Under the pieces are notes generated by a model. That model was not told the DNA's origin. It did not search any database and saw only the letters and a program-made list of their open reading frames with translations. From SAR324 cluster bacterium (GTDB lineage Bacteria; SAR324; NAC60-12), in NCBI GenBank assembly GCA_028281495.1, contig JANQJU010000057.1:124001-188000 (forward strand): a stretch of 64,000 nucleotides of DNA, written 5' to 3'. A program made the position numbers and the translations under genes. Shown piece by piece: positions 26,634 to 35,301 of the stretch. Positions within the stretch are counted from its first letter, which is position 1; each line of letters starts with the position of its first letter.

Positions 26634-27920
26634 TTAGGCATCGATTTCAACATCGGATTTGGGAACTGCACAGCATGTTAGGATCGTTCCCGCTTCACAT
26701 TCATATCCCGGTTCTATCGGATATGTCACTTCACCTGATTTGATAGCGACGATACAGGTTCCACAATTCCCTGCACGGCAACCACTATCCATAACAACGT
26801 CATTCGCCTCACCTAGCTCCAAGAGAGACTCCACATTGGGGTCCCATTCCACCGTTTGATCACTTTTACTGAAAGTGACTTTATGTCCGGATGCTACAGC
26901 CTTTTCTTTACCTTCTTTCTTTCCCGTCTTCTTCACACTTGCAGGACCAAAAGCTTCAAAGTGGACATTTGCGTCTGGAACTCCCCATTCTCGTAAACCT
27001 GTCGTAACCGACTCCATCATCGGACCTGGACCACACATGTAATAATCGAAATTGTTGGCAGGTAAAACTTCCTTGAACAGATCAACCGACACCCAGCCTT
27101 TGTGTTGGTAATCCACCCCCAATCGATCTCCATCCTTCGGAGAGCTGTAACACACATGTAGATGCACCTTTTCGCTATCACGAGCTAACTGCTCCATATG
27201 CCTTTTCATACTGTGCTCTTCACTATGCCGGACCCCATAGAAGAACCATACCTCTCGATTGAAACCCTTAGCAGCTACCGCATTGAGCATGCTCATGACA
27301 GGCGTGATCCCAACACCACCTCCAATCAACACAATGGGTGTTTGTTTGGTCATGTCTAAGAAGAAATGGCCACTCGGAGCTTTCACGTCCAGGATATCTC
27401 CTTCGTGGATATGATCGTGAAAAAAGTTAGAAGCTTTGCCAGGAGGTGCATCCGGGTTTTTCGGAGGGGGTGGGAGCTTTTTAATACTGACGCGATAATA
27501 CGCAGGATTGGGGCTGTCGGATAATGAATAACAGCGGATGGTGGGTTTGGCGTTTCTTCGCCGGTCCGGAATCTTAAGGCTGAACGTTAAGTATTGCCCT
27601 GGTTGAAAGGGGGGAATAGGACGCCGATCATGGGCCACCAAATAGAATGAGCAGACTCCTTGATCAGGGCACTCATGCTCCTTTCTTTCAACAACAAATT
27701 TCCTCCACCCGTTCCATACAAGCCGCTCTTGTTCTTTCAGAGCACGGTGCTCTCGGGCTGACTCCACTTGGTGATCCAATAATTGGAGCGATTTATCAAA
27801 TTGGTCTTTCTCAAAAATTGTTCGGCGTACCGAAGAAAATAATACAAAAATGAGTTGGGCCATCACCACAAGAACGATAAGGATGCCCATACCTTGCATG
27901 ATTATTGTCCCCATACTCAT
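26634..27920 (-). CDS. Membrane-anchored FAD/NAD(P) oxidoreductase with C-terminal 2Fe-2S ferredoxin domain
   Basis: A 428-residue protein; GGAGG lies about 8 nt before its ATG. One N-terminal membrane helix (about 8-30) is followed by a short charged helix, an FAD domain with RCYSLSDSPNP, an NAD(P)-binding domain with GGGVGITPVMSML and CGPGPMM, a Lys-rich linker, and a plant-type ferredoxin domain with CRAGNCGTC plus a downstream Cys. An N-terminal anchor recalls NqrF, but there the ferredoxin domain is N-terminal; the order seen here is that of Hcr/VanB-type reductases. Predicted role: feeding electrons from NAD(P)H into the operon's chain at the inner membrane. Confidence 0.85.
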   Translation of the reverse strand: MSMGTIIMQGMGILIVLVVMAQLIFVLFSSVRRTIFEKDQFDKSLQLLDHQVESAREHRALKEQERLVWNGWRKFVVERKEHECPDQGVCSFYLVAHDRRPIPPFQPGQYLTFSLKIPDRRRNAKPTIRCYSLSDSPNPAYYRVSIKKLPPPPKNPDAPPGKASNFFHDHIHEGDILDVKAPSGHFFLDMTKQTPIVLIGGGVGITPVMSMLNAVAAKGFNREVWFFYGVRHSEEHSMKRHMEQLARDSEKVHLHVCYSSPKDGDRLGVDYQHKGWVSVDLFKEVLPANNFDYYMCGPGPMMESVTTGLREWGVPDANVHFEAFGPASVKKTGKKEGKEKAVASGHKVTFSKSDQTVEWDPNVESLLELGEANDVVMDSGCRAGNCGTCIVAIKSGEVTYPIEPGYECEAGTILTCCAVPKSDVEIDA

Positions 27921-27937
27921 ATTGAGTCCTCCTTCGG

Positions 27938-29395
27938 CTAAAGTTTCACAAGTAGTTCTGCACGAGTTCCCCAGCGATTTTCATCGATATTTTCTCGCTC
28001 GGCTCCAAAGAGATCGAAGCGGAACACAAACCTCTGTCCCATTGCTTGCTGAAACAACAGTCCTACTGCAGAAGCATCTCGTTCTGTATCTTCATCGGTA
28101 TTCACTCGACGTCCCGCCTCTAAGGTAAGCTGGGTGCGATTGGCATTAAAAAACATTTGATAACCGATTGCACTTCCTACGGATTCATTGGCGTCGTTCC
28201 CCAATGGAGCACCATAGGTTCCTAACCCAACCGCAGCAAAAAGAATTCCAGTTCGCCCCATAGGTCCCCCCGTCCCTACTCCACGAGCAGCCGAAGAGAA
28301 TTCATCGATTCCAACAAATGTATTCCAGTATAAGATGTTGTGTGTATAGGGTGGAGTCCACGATACTTCACTGAAAAACAACGTACCATTGCTGGCTTCC
28401 AAGGTATCGGTACTCGCAGCGTCGTCGTCCGACTGCTCATTCACACGAGATGTTACTACTCGAAAAGCGGTATTGATTACCCATATGCGTTGGATTCCAC
28501 TAAACCCAACAAACCAAGCGTCATTGGAGTCACGCGAATCGATATAAATTGCATCAAAATTAATCGTGGATTTGGAAAAATCGTGTTCTGTAAAAAGTCC
28601 CCATAATGATGCAGAACGGTCTTCATCAGTGGCGAAACCACGTCGTTCGTTTCTACGGTGGATATCGGCCCATCCAAAAACTAGGGTTACGCGCGAATTG
28701 ATCGAGGTAGACGGAATCAAATTATTTCGAGAAATGCCGATAGAGTCCACATTGTCATTGATCAAAAACCCCTCTTGAAAAAATAATGGCTGGCGGCCAA
28801 TGGAAAAGCCATAGTCCAAACGGGCGCTGTCATCAGGGTCCAAGTTGGGAAAAACTTCAGCAAAATCTCCCTCGAAAAAGAAAGTACTTAGGTTGAAGTT
28901 CACTTCATCCACATCTTCTCGGCGAAAATCTTCGTCAGGATCCGGGTCCGGCTCATAGCGTACACCGGAAAATTCACCATTTCGATCCAGGGGACGAATG
29001 CCAAGGATGAAACGCTCAGTTGCAGTCAAACGGAGCTGCGTAAACAAATCTAATCGATTGGCCCACTCCGAAGTTCGAGATTCCGTATCATCCACACCTT
29101 GCTCAAAGGTTTGTATTGCAGTACGGAAAGTTCCAAAAACAAGCAACTTGGGTTGCCACACTGCTCCGGTGAATACTTCATATCCCGGATGCAACGGACC
29201 GGTATCCAGCAAAGGATCACCGAGTTCCAAAATTGGGCTAGGTCGATCCGGAACCGGTTGAATCGGGATCGCTTCATCACTCAATTCACTTCCACTTCCT
29301 GCCGCCCATACGGTTTGTGACCAGAAAAGGGCAGCACTCACCAATAACATCCTTTGGATGCTCCTAAAAATCCTTTGAGGAAACGCCTTTTTCAT
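27938..29395 (-). CDS. Predicted outer-membrane beta-barrel (porin-like)
   Basis: A 485-residue protein. I place the start at ATG 29395, which has GGAG at a good distance; the upstream TTG would sit too close to it. A signal peptide (MKKAFPQRIF, then hydrophobic LLVSAALFWSQTVWA) is followed by sequence with alternating aromatic and polar residues typical of transmembrane beta-strands (for example RLDLFTQLRLTATERFILGI), rich in Asp and Gly with no Cys. In an operon of multiheme cytochromes it could form the outer-membrane sleeve of a porin-cytochrome conduit, although it is not recognisably an MtrB/PioB homologue. No specific family is assigned. Confidence 0.7.
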   Translation of the reverse strand: MKKAFPQRIFRSIQRMLLVSAALFWSQTVWAAGSGSELSDEAIPIQPVPDRPSPILELGDPLLDTGPLHPGYEVFTGAVWQPKLLVFGTFRTAIQTFEQGVDDTESRTSEWANRLDLFTQLRLTATERFILGIRPLDRNGEFSGVRYEPDPDPDEDFRREDVDEVNFNLSTFFFEGDFAEVFPNLDPDDSARLDYGFSIGRQPLFFQEGFLINDNVDSIGISRNNLIPSTSINSRVTLVFGWADIHRRNERRGFATDEDRSASLWGLFTEHDFSKSTINFDAIYIDSRDSNDAWFVGFSGIQRIWVINTAFRVVTSRVNEQSDDDAASTDTLEASNGTLFFSEVSWTPPYTHNILYWNTFVGIDEFSSAARGVGTGGPMGRTGILFAAVGLGTYGAPLGNDANESVGSAIGYQMFFNANRTQLTLEAGRRVNTDEDTERDASAVGLLFQQAMGQRFVFRFDLFGAERENIDENRWGTRAELLVKL

Positions 29396-29449
29396 GTTTC
29401 CCAATCTCCTTGATGCAAAAGTCCTACGGACTAATAAACTTTAAATTTT

Positions 29450-29485
29450 GTCATGCTGAGTAAGGGCTTTCTCACTCAACATGAC
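29450..29485. other. Intercistronic hairpin between the pentaheme and porin genes
   Basis: Twelve-base arms at 29450-29461 (GTCATGCTGAGT) and 29474-29485 (ACTCAACATGAC) pair with one mismatch around a 12-nt loop. It has no U-run on the minus (coding) strand, so it is more likely an mRNA-stability, processing or attenuation element than a terminator. It would let the first cistron be expressed at a different level from the rest. Confidence 0.55.
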
Positions 29486-29498
29486 ATCAAAACACTAC

Positions 29499-29514
29499 TG
29501 TGATGTGAATCACT
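29499..29514. promoter_or_regulatory. CRP/FNR-like palindrome upstream of the porin gene
   Basis: TGTGATGTGAATCACT matches the CRP consensus TGTGA-N6-TCACA at nine of ten defined bases, and its core GTGAT-N4-ATCAC is a perfect palindrome of the Crp/Fnr-family type. It lies 104 nt upstream of the porin start, next to the intercistronic hairpin and just downstream of the pentaheme stop. It may drive an internal promoter responding to cAMP or redox state. Confidence 0.5.
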
Positions 29515-29527
29515 AGGGATCGTAGCC

Positions 29528-31594
29528 TTAACGACTACTCACCTCACTAGACGGTTTGGCTCCAATAGCTCCAACTTTATGTCTAGAGATGGCTCCTTCT
29601 TCGAGAATGAGTTCACGTTCCCAAATCACTTGTGCTCCTTCGATTCCTTGTTTGGGATCTAAGCCGTTGAGCACGCGATCACCCACTTGACGGGCACTCA
29701 TGCCGTAATCAAAGCCAATGTCTTTAATTTCATTCAGCAAGTTCAGAGGAATCATTTGTGCGATGAGCTTCACATTGGCTTTGTAAGGCCCTTTGCCTGT
29801 TAATGCATCTTCATCAACCTCATAGTTAGCCCATCGAGATTTTAGAGGTTGTAAAACTTGCTTATGCTTTCGAGCGCCACGGGGACGTCCATATAACGCT
29901 CCAGGTCTTGTATCTGGGCGGATGAAAGGCAGAGGATCCGGTGAAAAATTCACAGCCAAAACCGCCTCTCGCTCACCTCCTCGGAGGTTACGAGTAATGA
30001 ATTTAGATTGCAAACTAAATAAATAAGGATCAAGGGGCAGTTCTCCATTGTGAACGTATAGCGAATGGAGGTCTCGTAAATCTCCATTTGGATCACGATC
30101 ACCTGATTGAAAAATCACATTATCCGCTTGATCTGTTACCGTCACTTGCAAGAAAAAAATTCGCTCCGCATCAAACCCTGTGGGAACGCCGTGTCCAGTC
30201 GTGCCATTGGTCACCTGCACTCGGAACTCCAACCCGTCTTCATCCGCTTCGGTCACTTCAATATCTCCGATGCGTACTCCGACCTTGATAATCTGCCGAC
30301 GCAACTCATTCATTTCTTGAAGAGCAGCAAATTGCTCATTGAGGATATCGCGTGCTCGTACACGAACAGGTCTAAACTTCCAGCGTTTGGGGAACTCATA
30401 CCCTTTTTCAACATTGTTCTCAAATTCTGGCGTGCCCCATCCAGCTTCGTAGTCAAATTCCAACCACTCGGCCATGGTCGCCATTTCTTGAGCTTTGCTG
30501 TTGAACGGGAACAGCCCAGGATGAATGATGGAATAATCAGGACCTGGGAAACGATGGTCGGTGATTTTACGGTTTTTGGTAGGCACCCCTCCGACAACAG
30601 CCGCGGGTCCATGATTATAACCAGAAGGAATCCCCTGCACCTTGCCCATATGGCAATCCTGGCAGCTTTCTCCTTGCCTGGCTGCCGGAGAACTTTTGTA
30701 CTCGCTGAAAGCATCCTCTAAACGGAAACCATTGACAAACCGCACATCATGGCATGTAGCACAAAAACCTGATTCGCTAATTTGTTCGAATTTCACCGCC
30801 TGTGTATGGATATCTCGACCTGATTTTTCAGGGTTGTCATTGACCACGTACTCATCGCTTTCGATGACACGGGCCAACTCTTCTCCTCCTTGTGGGCCAT
30901 AAACCGTCTTAAATACAGACCCTTCTTCAATTGCCAGACGTCCGCTCACAATGCCATAGGGTTTGCTCAGACGATGGCAGGCGATACATGTCACCCCTTC
31001 ACGTGAGGTGGGATGACGATCTAGATTGCTGATATACAAGGGTTCTCCCAAGTTCATCCCCACGGGAGTGTGGCATCGAATACAAAAATCCCCATTGGTT
31101 CCATTGGTCGCCTTCAACAATGTTGCGTGAAAGGCATTGAAAACTGGACTGAGCTGGGAATACGCATGTTGGGAACGAGACCACTGCTCAAAATGGGTAG
31201 GATGGCAACTGGCACATGCCGTTGCAGAAGGAAAGCGATCTTCAGACATCAGCGCCGTATGGGCGACATCTCCAGCAGCTTCCGCATCGTCCGTGGCATC
31301 TACTGTTTCTGTTTCAGTAGCTTCTTCGCCACCTTCTTCATCAACGAGGTCAAGTAGGCTATCGCCTTCCTCGCTGCCTTCTTCATCGACTAGATCGAGC
31401 AGGCTATCACCTTCTTCGCTTCCGCCTTCTTCATCGATCAAATCGAGTAAACTATCTCCTTCATCCGCTGATTGTTCGGTGCCATCTGCCGCATCTTGGG
31501 CAAAAGCCACGGGTGAGGTGCCCATAATCAAAAGGACCCCAAATACAACCGCTAGATAAATCAGGAATGAGGAATTGCTTTTTGGTATTTTCAT
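29528..31594 (-). CDS. Pentaheme cytochrome c with acidic tandem repeats
   Basis: A 688-residue exported protein; AGGAGGAAATC precedes its ATG. A signal peptide (about 1-33) leads into an acidic stretch (about 35-115) with three tandem units of the type GDSLLDLVDEEG. Five CxxCH motifs follow (CASCH near 128, CIRCH, CIACH, CATCH and CQDCH near 311). The remaining 370 residues have no haem motif and look beta-rich (VTNGTTGHGVPTGFDAERIF), perhaps an interaction domain. The layout of haems spaced with YSQLSPVF and GYNHGP segments suits the cytochrome c554-like multiheme superfamily. First gene of the operon. The acidic repeats recall those in the decaheme protein at the operon's other end. Confidence 0.82.
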   Translation of the reverse strand: MKIPKSNSSFLIYLAVVFGVLLIMGTSPVAFAQDAADGTEQSADEGDSLLDLIDEEGGSEEGDSLLDLVDEEGSEEGDSLLDLVDEEGGEEATETETVDATDDAEAAGDVAHTALMSEDRFPSATACASCHPTHFEQWSRSQHAYSQLSPVFNAFHATLLKATNGTNGDFCIRCHTPVGMNLGEPLYISNLDRHPTSREGVTCIACHRLSKPYGIVSGRLAIEEGSVFKTVYGPQGGEELARVIESDEYVVNDNPEKSGRDIHTQAVKFEQISESGFCATCHDVRFVNGFRLEDAFSEYKSSPAARQGESCQDCHMGKVQGIPSGYNHGPAAVVGGVPTKNRKITDHRFPGPDYSIIHPGLFPFNSKAQEMATMAEWLEFDYEAGWGTPEFENNVEKGYEFPKRWKFRPVRVRARDILNEQFAALQEMNELRRQIIKVGVRIGDIEVTEADEDGLEFRVQVTNGTTGHGVPTGFDAERIFFLQVTVTDQADNVIFQSGDRDPNGDLRDLHSLYVHNGELPLDPYLFSLQSKFITRNLRGGEREAVLAVNFSPDPLPFIRPDTRPGALYGRPRGARKHKQVLQPLKSRWANYEVDEDALTGKGPYKANVKLIAQMIPLNLLNEIKDIGFDYGMSARQVGDRVLNGLDPKQGIEGAQVIWERELILEEGAISRHKVGAIGAKPSSEVSSR

Positions 31595-31987
31595 GATTTC
31601 CTCCTGAAAGAATCATAGGGCTGGGACCGTGTTCGGTAGAAACTCCAAGACTTCCTACCGGACAAACCCGATTGTTTTGTTCATACACGTGGTCGAGGGG
31701 ATCACCATGATCCCTCCTAAATATCTCTCAAGGCCAACGGATGCTCTGCTGGTTGCCACTATTTCCTACTTCAAACCATTTTGTTTTCCAGCTTGAAGCT
31801 CTCTCTAGGAACCCCAAAATCAATTGGGTGTTGGGCAATTGTTTGTTCCTTTTTTTCTTGTGTCTACACTCAATTGATGCTGGGTGCAACCAGAAAGGAA
31901 TGTCTCGAAAGGTAAATTTAACACAAAAATTTATTGAAAAGGGAATGGCAAATTTCGCGCCAAGAGGATGTATTGCGAAGGATACTA
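31595..31987. promoter_or_regulatory. Leader/promoter region of the electron-transfer operon with inverted repeats
   Basis: This 393-nt gap lies between the cyclase stop and the pentaheme start and must hold the operon promoter. It contains a perfect inverted repeat GGGATCA-CCA-TGATCCC (31698-31714), about 105 nt before the start codon, a good operator candidate. Closer in (about 31634-31661) CGGTAG and CTACCG can form a leader hairpin with a 15-nt loop. No convincing -35/-10 pair was identified. No gene is seen; an open frame on the plus strand here is not supported. Confidence 0.45.
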
Positions 31988-34132
31988 CTAATTTGGTTCG
32001 CGAGTTTCCAACATCCGACGGCATCGTTCCAGATACACGCGGACAGTCAGATCATCGGGATTGGTGGCATGGCATTGTTGGAATTCAGCCAAGGCAGGTT
32101 TGATTTGTTGCATAAAATATAAAGCGATGCCGGTTTCGAATGGCTTCAGGGTTTGCTGCTTGAGGGAACGGGATTCTGGAATATCCCCATCAAAAACCTC
32201 AAAGATGGTGACTGGAATGTGTTTGCCTTTCATATGGACTTTATCGATCAGCCGCAAACCAAACTCTTCCGGGTGTTGAAGCTCATAAAACGTATGCTCA
32301 CTAATCAGTATACTCCCCCCATATTCTTTGGTGATGCTTTCGATACGTGATGCCAAATTGACCGTGTCACTAATCACAGTGCTTTGAATACGTTGCTCTT
32401 CTCCAATTACTCCCAGCATCAGGGGTCCCGTATTAATACCGATTCCAATGCGTATGAGCGGCTTCTCTTGGGGTCGGAGCTGCTGATTGTAGCGCTGTAA
32501 ATCCTGTTGCAATGCCACTGCCGCTCTGAGCGCATCATCTGGCTCTCCTGGAAAGAGGGCCATGACCGCATCACCAATATATTTGTCAATGAAACCATGA
32601 TGCTGGCGAATGACCGGCCCCACTTGACGGAAATAGGCATTGAGGAATTCAAAGTTCTCTTGGGGTGACATGGATTCCGACATCGTAGTGAACGCCCGAA
32701 TATCAAGAAACAGAACCGTCATGTGCTGCTGTACGGCATCTCCCAATTGCACATCAATAAACTTTTCCTTACGCAGTAGGCTTAAAAATTCTTTTGGGAC
32801 AAACCGTACAAACGAATCTGTCATCCGTTTTTGTTGGGCTAGGGCTTGTCGTTGATTTTCAATCAGTTGGGCCTGATACATTTCCTTTTGCTTTCGAGAA
32901 ATATTAATCCGGTCTGCCAAAGCAAAGGAAAATAAAACAATTTCAATAGTCGTTCCTACAATGACCATTGCTGCGGTGGCACTATGATAAGGCACGATGC
33001 CCATTTGAGCCAACACCACCCATAAAATGCCAATGATCCAAAAGGACCATGCCATCATAAAATATTTGGCTGCACGATGCCCATGACGCCAACACCACCA
33101 ACCGGCTGCCATGATAATAGGATAAAACAAAACCACCAACGAGCCGCTCACATAACTCCATCTTGGGTCATATTGAATCCCCATGAAAACCAAAGGCGGC
33201 AAAGCTAATAAACACAACAGTAACTTATGGAATCGAGGCAAATACTCTTTAGTATGTAAAAATCTGAGAGAAAACAGAACTGCTGTGAAATGAGTCAAGG
33301 CCGTTAGAAAATCGGCCACCGGGACATTCCATGAAGGACGATCTGGCCACAAATGGAAGAATGTGAACCCATTGCTGTGGATAATTAAAGTCAACAAAAC
33401 GCCAATGTATGCACTGTAGTACAGATACGTTGTATCCTTGAGGGCAATCACCAATGTTAAGTTGTACAGCATAAAAATCAGCATCATTCCAAAGTAAATG
33501 CCATAGACCAACAAAATGATGGAATTGGTATAGGGATACTGCTCTGGAACCCCTACAGTGAACCAAATGTGATTGGGGCGCTGATTTTCAATTCGGACAT
33601 ACATGATGTGTTCTTGATCGGGGAGCAGAACAAGCGGGAAGCGTGTCAATTGGTTCGCTATTGGACGTTCGGAAAGTGGACGCAATGCACCACTCTTGTA
33701 ATGAACCCAAGGTTCATCAGGGAAGACAGGGTTTGCCATATAAAGGTCCACTTTTTCTAACATCGACATCCCGATCATCAATGTCCATTGTGTGATATCA
33801 GGAAACTTGGATTGTAGTTTGATTCGAATCCAAGCCGCTTTGTCGTAGTGAACTTGAAAGCGGCTGATCTGCTGTTTATGAAACTGGGATTGATATGCTG
33901 AGGAAAGGATGTCTTCTAAAGTCAACTGTTTGGTAGGATCTTCGAAAACTTCAAAGTAATACAGTGGAGTGCTTTGCTCCCGTGTTTCTAGCAAAAGCGG
34001 CGGAAGCGAGGCATAGGCATGAAGCGGCCCTCCTAGCCAGAGACACACCACGCCGAAAACCATCCAAGTATATTGCCGATAAACAGCATTATACTTCTGA
34101 AACAAATAAAACCTGTGAGGGGTCGATGTCAC
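31988..34132 (-). CDS. Class III adenylate cyclase with 7TMR-DISM sensor
   Basis: A 714-residue membrane protein with a GTG start and weak ribosome binding site. A signal-peptide-like helix (about 24-42) precedes a periplasmic jelly-roll-type 7TMR-DISM extracellular domain (about 45-190), seven membrane helices (about 200-405), a short coiled coil, and a class III cyclase domain (about 440-640). Catalytic features: metal-binding Asp in FLDIRAF and IGDAVMALF, adenine-selecting Lys in FIDKYIGD, Asp in VISDTVN, and the Asn/Arg of NLASR. The C-terminal 60 residues look like a TPR-like helix pair. It makes cAMP in response to an unknown external ligand, and is paralogous to the cyclase at 45463. 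Encoded upstream of the electron-transfer operon on the same strand. Confidence 0.88.
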   Translation of the reverse strand: MTSTPHRFYLFQKYNAVYRQYTWMVFGVVCLWLGGPLHAYASLPPLLLETREQSTPLYYFEVFEDPTKQLTLEDILSSAYQSQFHKQQISRFQVHYDKAAWIRIKLQSKFPDITQWTLMIGMSMLEKVDLYMANPVFPDEPWVHYKSGALRPLSERPIANQLTRFPLVLLPDQEHIMYVRIENQRPNHIWFTVGVPEQYPYTNSIILLVYGIYFGMMLIFMLYNLTLVIALKDTTYLYYSAYIGVLLTLIIHSNGFTFFHLWPDRPSWNVPVADFLTALTHFTAVLFSLRFLHTKEYLPRFHKLLLCLLALPPLVFMGIQYDPRWSYVSGSLVVLFYPIIMAAGWWCWRHGHRAAKYFMMAWSFWIIGILWVVLAQMGIVPYHSATAAMVIVGTTIEIVLFSFALADRINISRKQKEMYQAQLIENQRQALAQQKRMTDSFVRFVPKEFLSLLRKEKFIDVQLGDAVQQHMTVLFLDIRAFTTMSESMSPQENFEFLNAYFRQVGPVIRQHHGFIDKYIGDAVMALFPGEPDDALRAAVALQQDLQRYNQQLRPQEKPLIRIGIGINTGPLMLGVIGEEQRIQSTVISDTVNLASRIESITKEYGGSILISEHTFYELQHPEEFGLRLIDKVHMKGKHIPVTIFEVFDGDIPESRSLKQQTLKPFETGIALYFMQQIKPALAEFQQCHATNPDDLTVRVYLERCRRMLETREPN

Positions 34133-34299
34133 GGATCACCGTTGTAGAAAGGCGAATTGAGAAATCATGCTCCTTATTACCAAATACATGATTCCACTCC
34201 AGAACAAAAGTTAGTGTTTTGGACCTTCTTTCTTTAGTCACCCTTTCTGAACATAGGTTCTTGTGAATTTCTGAAGCGACTTCAACACCTCAAATAATC

Positions 34300-35301
34300 T
34301 TACCCAGCATCATGCGTGTTTCGAATCCCTTGCAGTACCCAATCTCGTAAACTTATGCCATGGCCCCACGCATCCGAGGGATCTTTTCCGCTCTGGATCG
34401 ATAGTGGTTGGGCATACGGAAAATGTTTGGCCCACCATGTCTGAGTTTCTCTTTTGCCCGCTTCATCAACATCTAACGCGAGAAATACCCTCTGAGCCTG
34501 TTGCAGGAGGCCCATGGTCTCAATATCAGGACGATAAGTTGCCGAACCCAACGCCACATACAAAGCCAAATCTCCTGCTTCTTGCGCGAGGAGTATGGCA
34601 TCCAAATCGCTTTCCACGAGCACCACATGCTGGGGGTTTCTGCCATACCAACTCGGTAGGGTGCCAGTGCCTTTAATAGCAACATAACGCGGCTCCTCTG
34701 TCACAAATCGACGGATGCGGATCTTTATGATTTGCCCCTCCTTGCGATAAGGAATCACCAATCCCGCAGGAATCCAAAATCGTTTCGATCCTTCAAGCCC
34801 CCAAGTCTTAGGACGAGCATAACGATCTTTAGGATTGTATCCGAATTCTGTCGTTTGAATCGTCGTGAGTGTGAGTCCTTTTTGTGCCTGCAAGAAGTGA
34901 ATTGCTTCTAAGTTAGTTGGTAGCTTCTTTTTAGTCGAATTGAGGAAGCGCTCCGCCGTTTGACACCATGTCACAGAGGGCAGCTCGGCAGGATGAGGCA
35001 TCCATTGATGGAGAGGTTTCGATTTTTCTTGCTGAGCAGGCGAGGAGTTAAAAGAAGAACGGAATCTCTCCACAGGTTTTCCCACGACCTCTGCCGCCTG
35101 AGGAAACGACATTCCATGAAAATCTCGCAAAAATTGGATTGTATCTCCCGACCGTTGACACTGACGACACCAGTAACGGTTTTCTTCGCCCCAGATCGTA
35201 AACCGGTCTTTCCCTCCACACCACGGACATGCCGAATGGTATACCGCTTGTGAAGCTTTTTTAGGAACTATTCCCGTTTGGTGAATCAATTCGAGCAACA
35301 T
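34300..35301 (-). CDS. Orphan primase: CHC2-type zinc finger plus TOPRIM domain
   Basis: A 333-residue protein; ATG at 35301 follows GGGAGGTGATA. Residues about 30-60 carry a zinc ribbon (CPWCGG then CRQC) of the DNA-primase CHC2/P4-alpha type. Residues about 220-310 form a TOPRIM fold with the metal-binding Glu in VLVESDLDAIL and the DxD of FLALDVDEAGK. It lacks the DnaG RNA-polymerase core and any helicase domain, so it is not the housekeeping primase but resembles plasmid, phage or integrative-element primases. No integrase, replication or phage gene is nearby, so it is either domesticated or the residue of an element. It is flanked by short non-coding gaps. Confidence 0.75.
   Translation of the reverse strand: MLLELIHQTGIVPKKASQAVYHSACPWCGGKDRFTIWGEENRYWCRQCQRSGDTIQFLRDFHGMSFPQAAEVVGKPVERFRSSFNSSPAQQEKSKPLHQWMPHPAELPSVTWCQTAERFLNSTKKKLPTNLEAIHFLQAQKGLTLTTIQTTEFGYNPKDRYARPKTWGLEGSKRFWIPAGLVIPYRKEGQIIKIRIRRFVTEEPRYVAIKGTGTLPSWYGRNPQHVVLVESDLDAILLAQEAGDLALYVALGSATYRPDIETMGLLQQAQRVFLALDVDEAGKRETQTWWAKHFPYAQPLSIQSGKDPSDAWGHGISLRDWVLQGIRNTHDAG

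Noticed and set aside
31137..31559. Ser-rich plus-strand frame opposite the pentaheme gene
   Set aside because: Antisense reading of the acidic repeat region; no independent evidence of coding.
31741..32103. 120-codon open frame on the plus strand downstream of the cyclase gene
   Set aside because: It runs antisense into the 3' end of the cyclase gene and has no ribosome binding site or domain.
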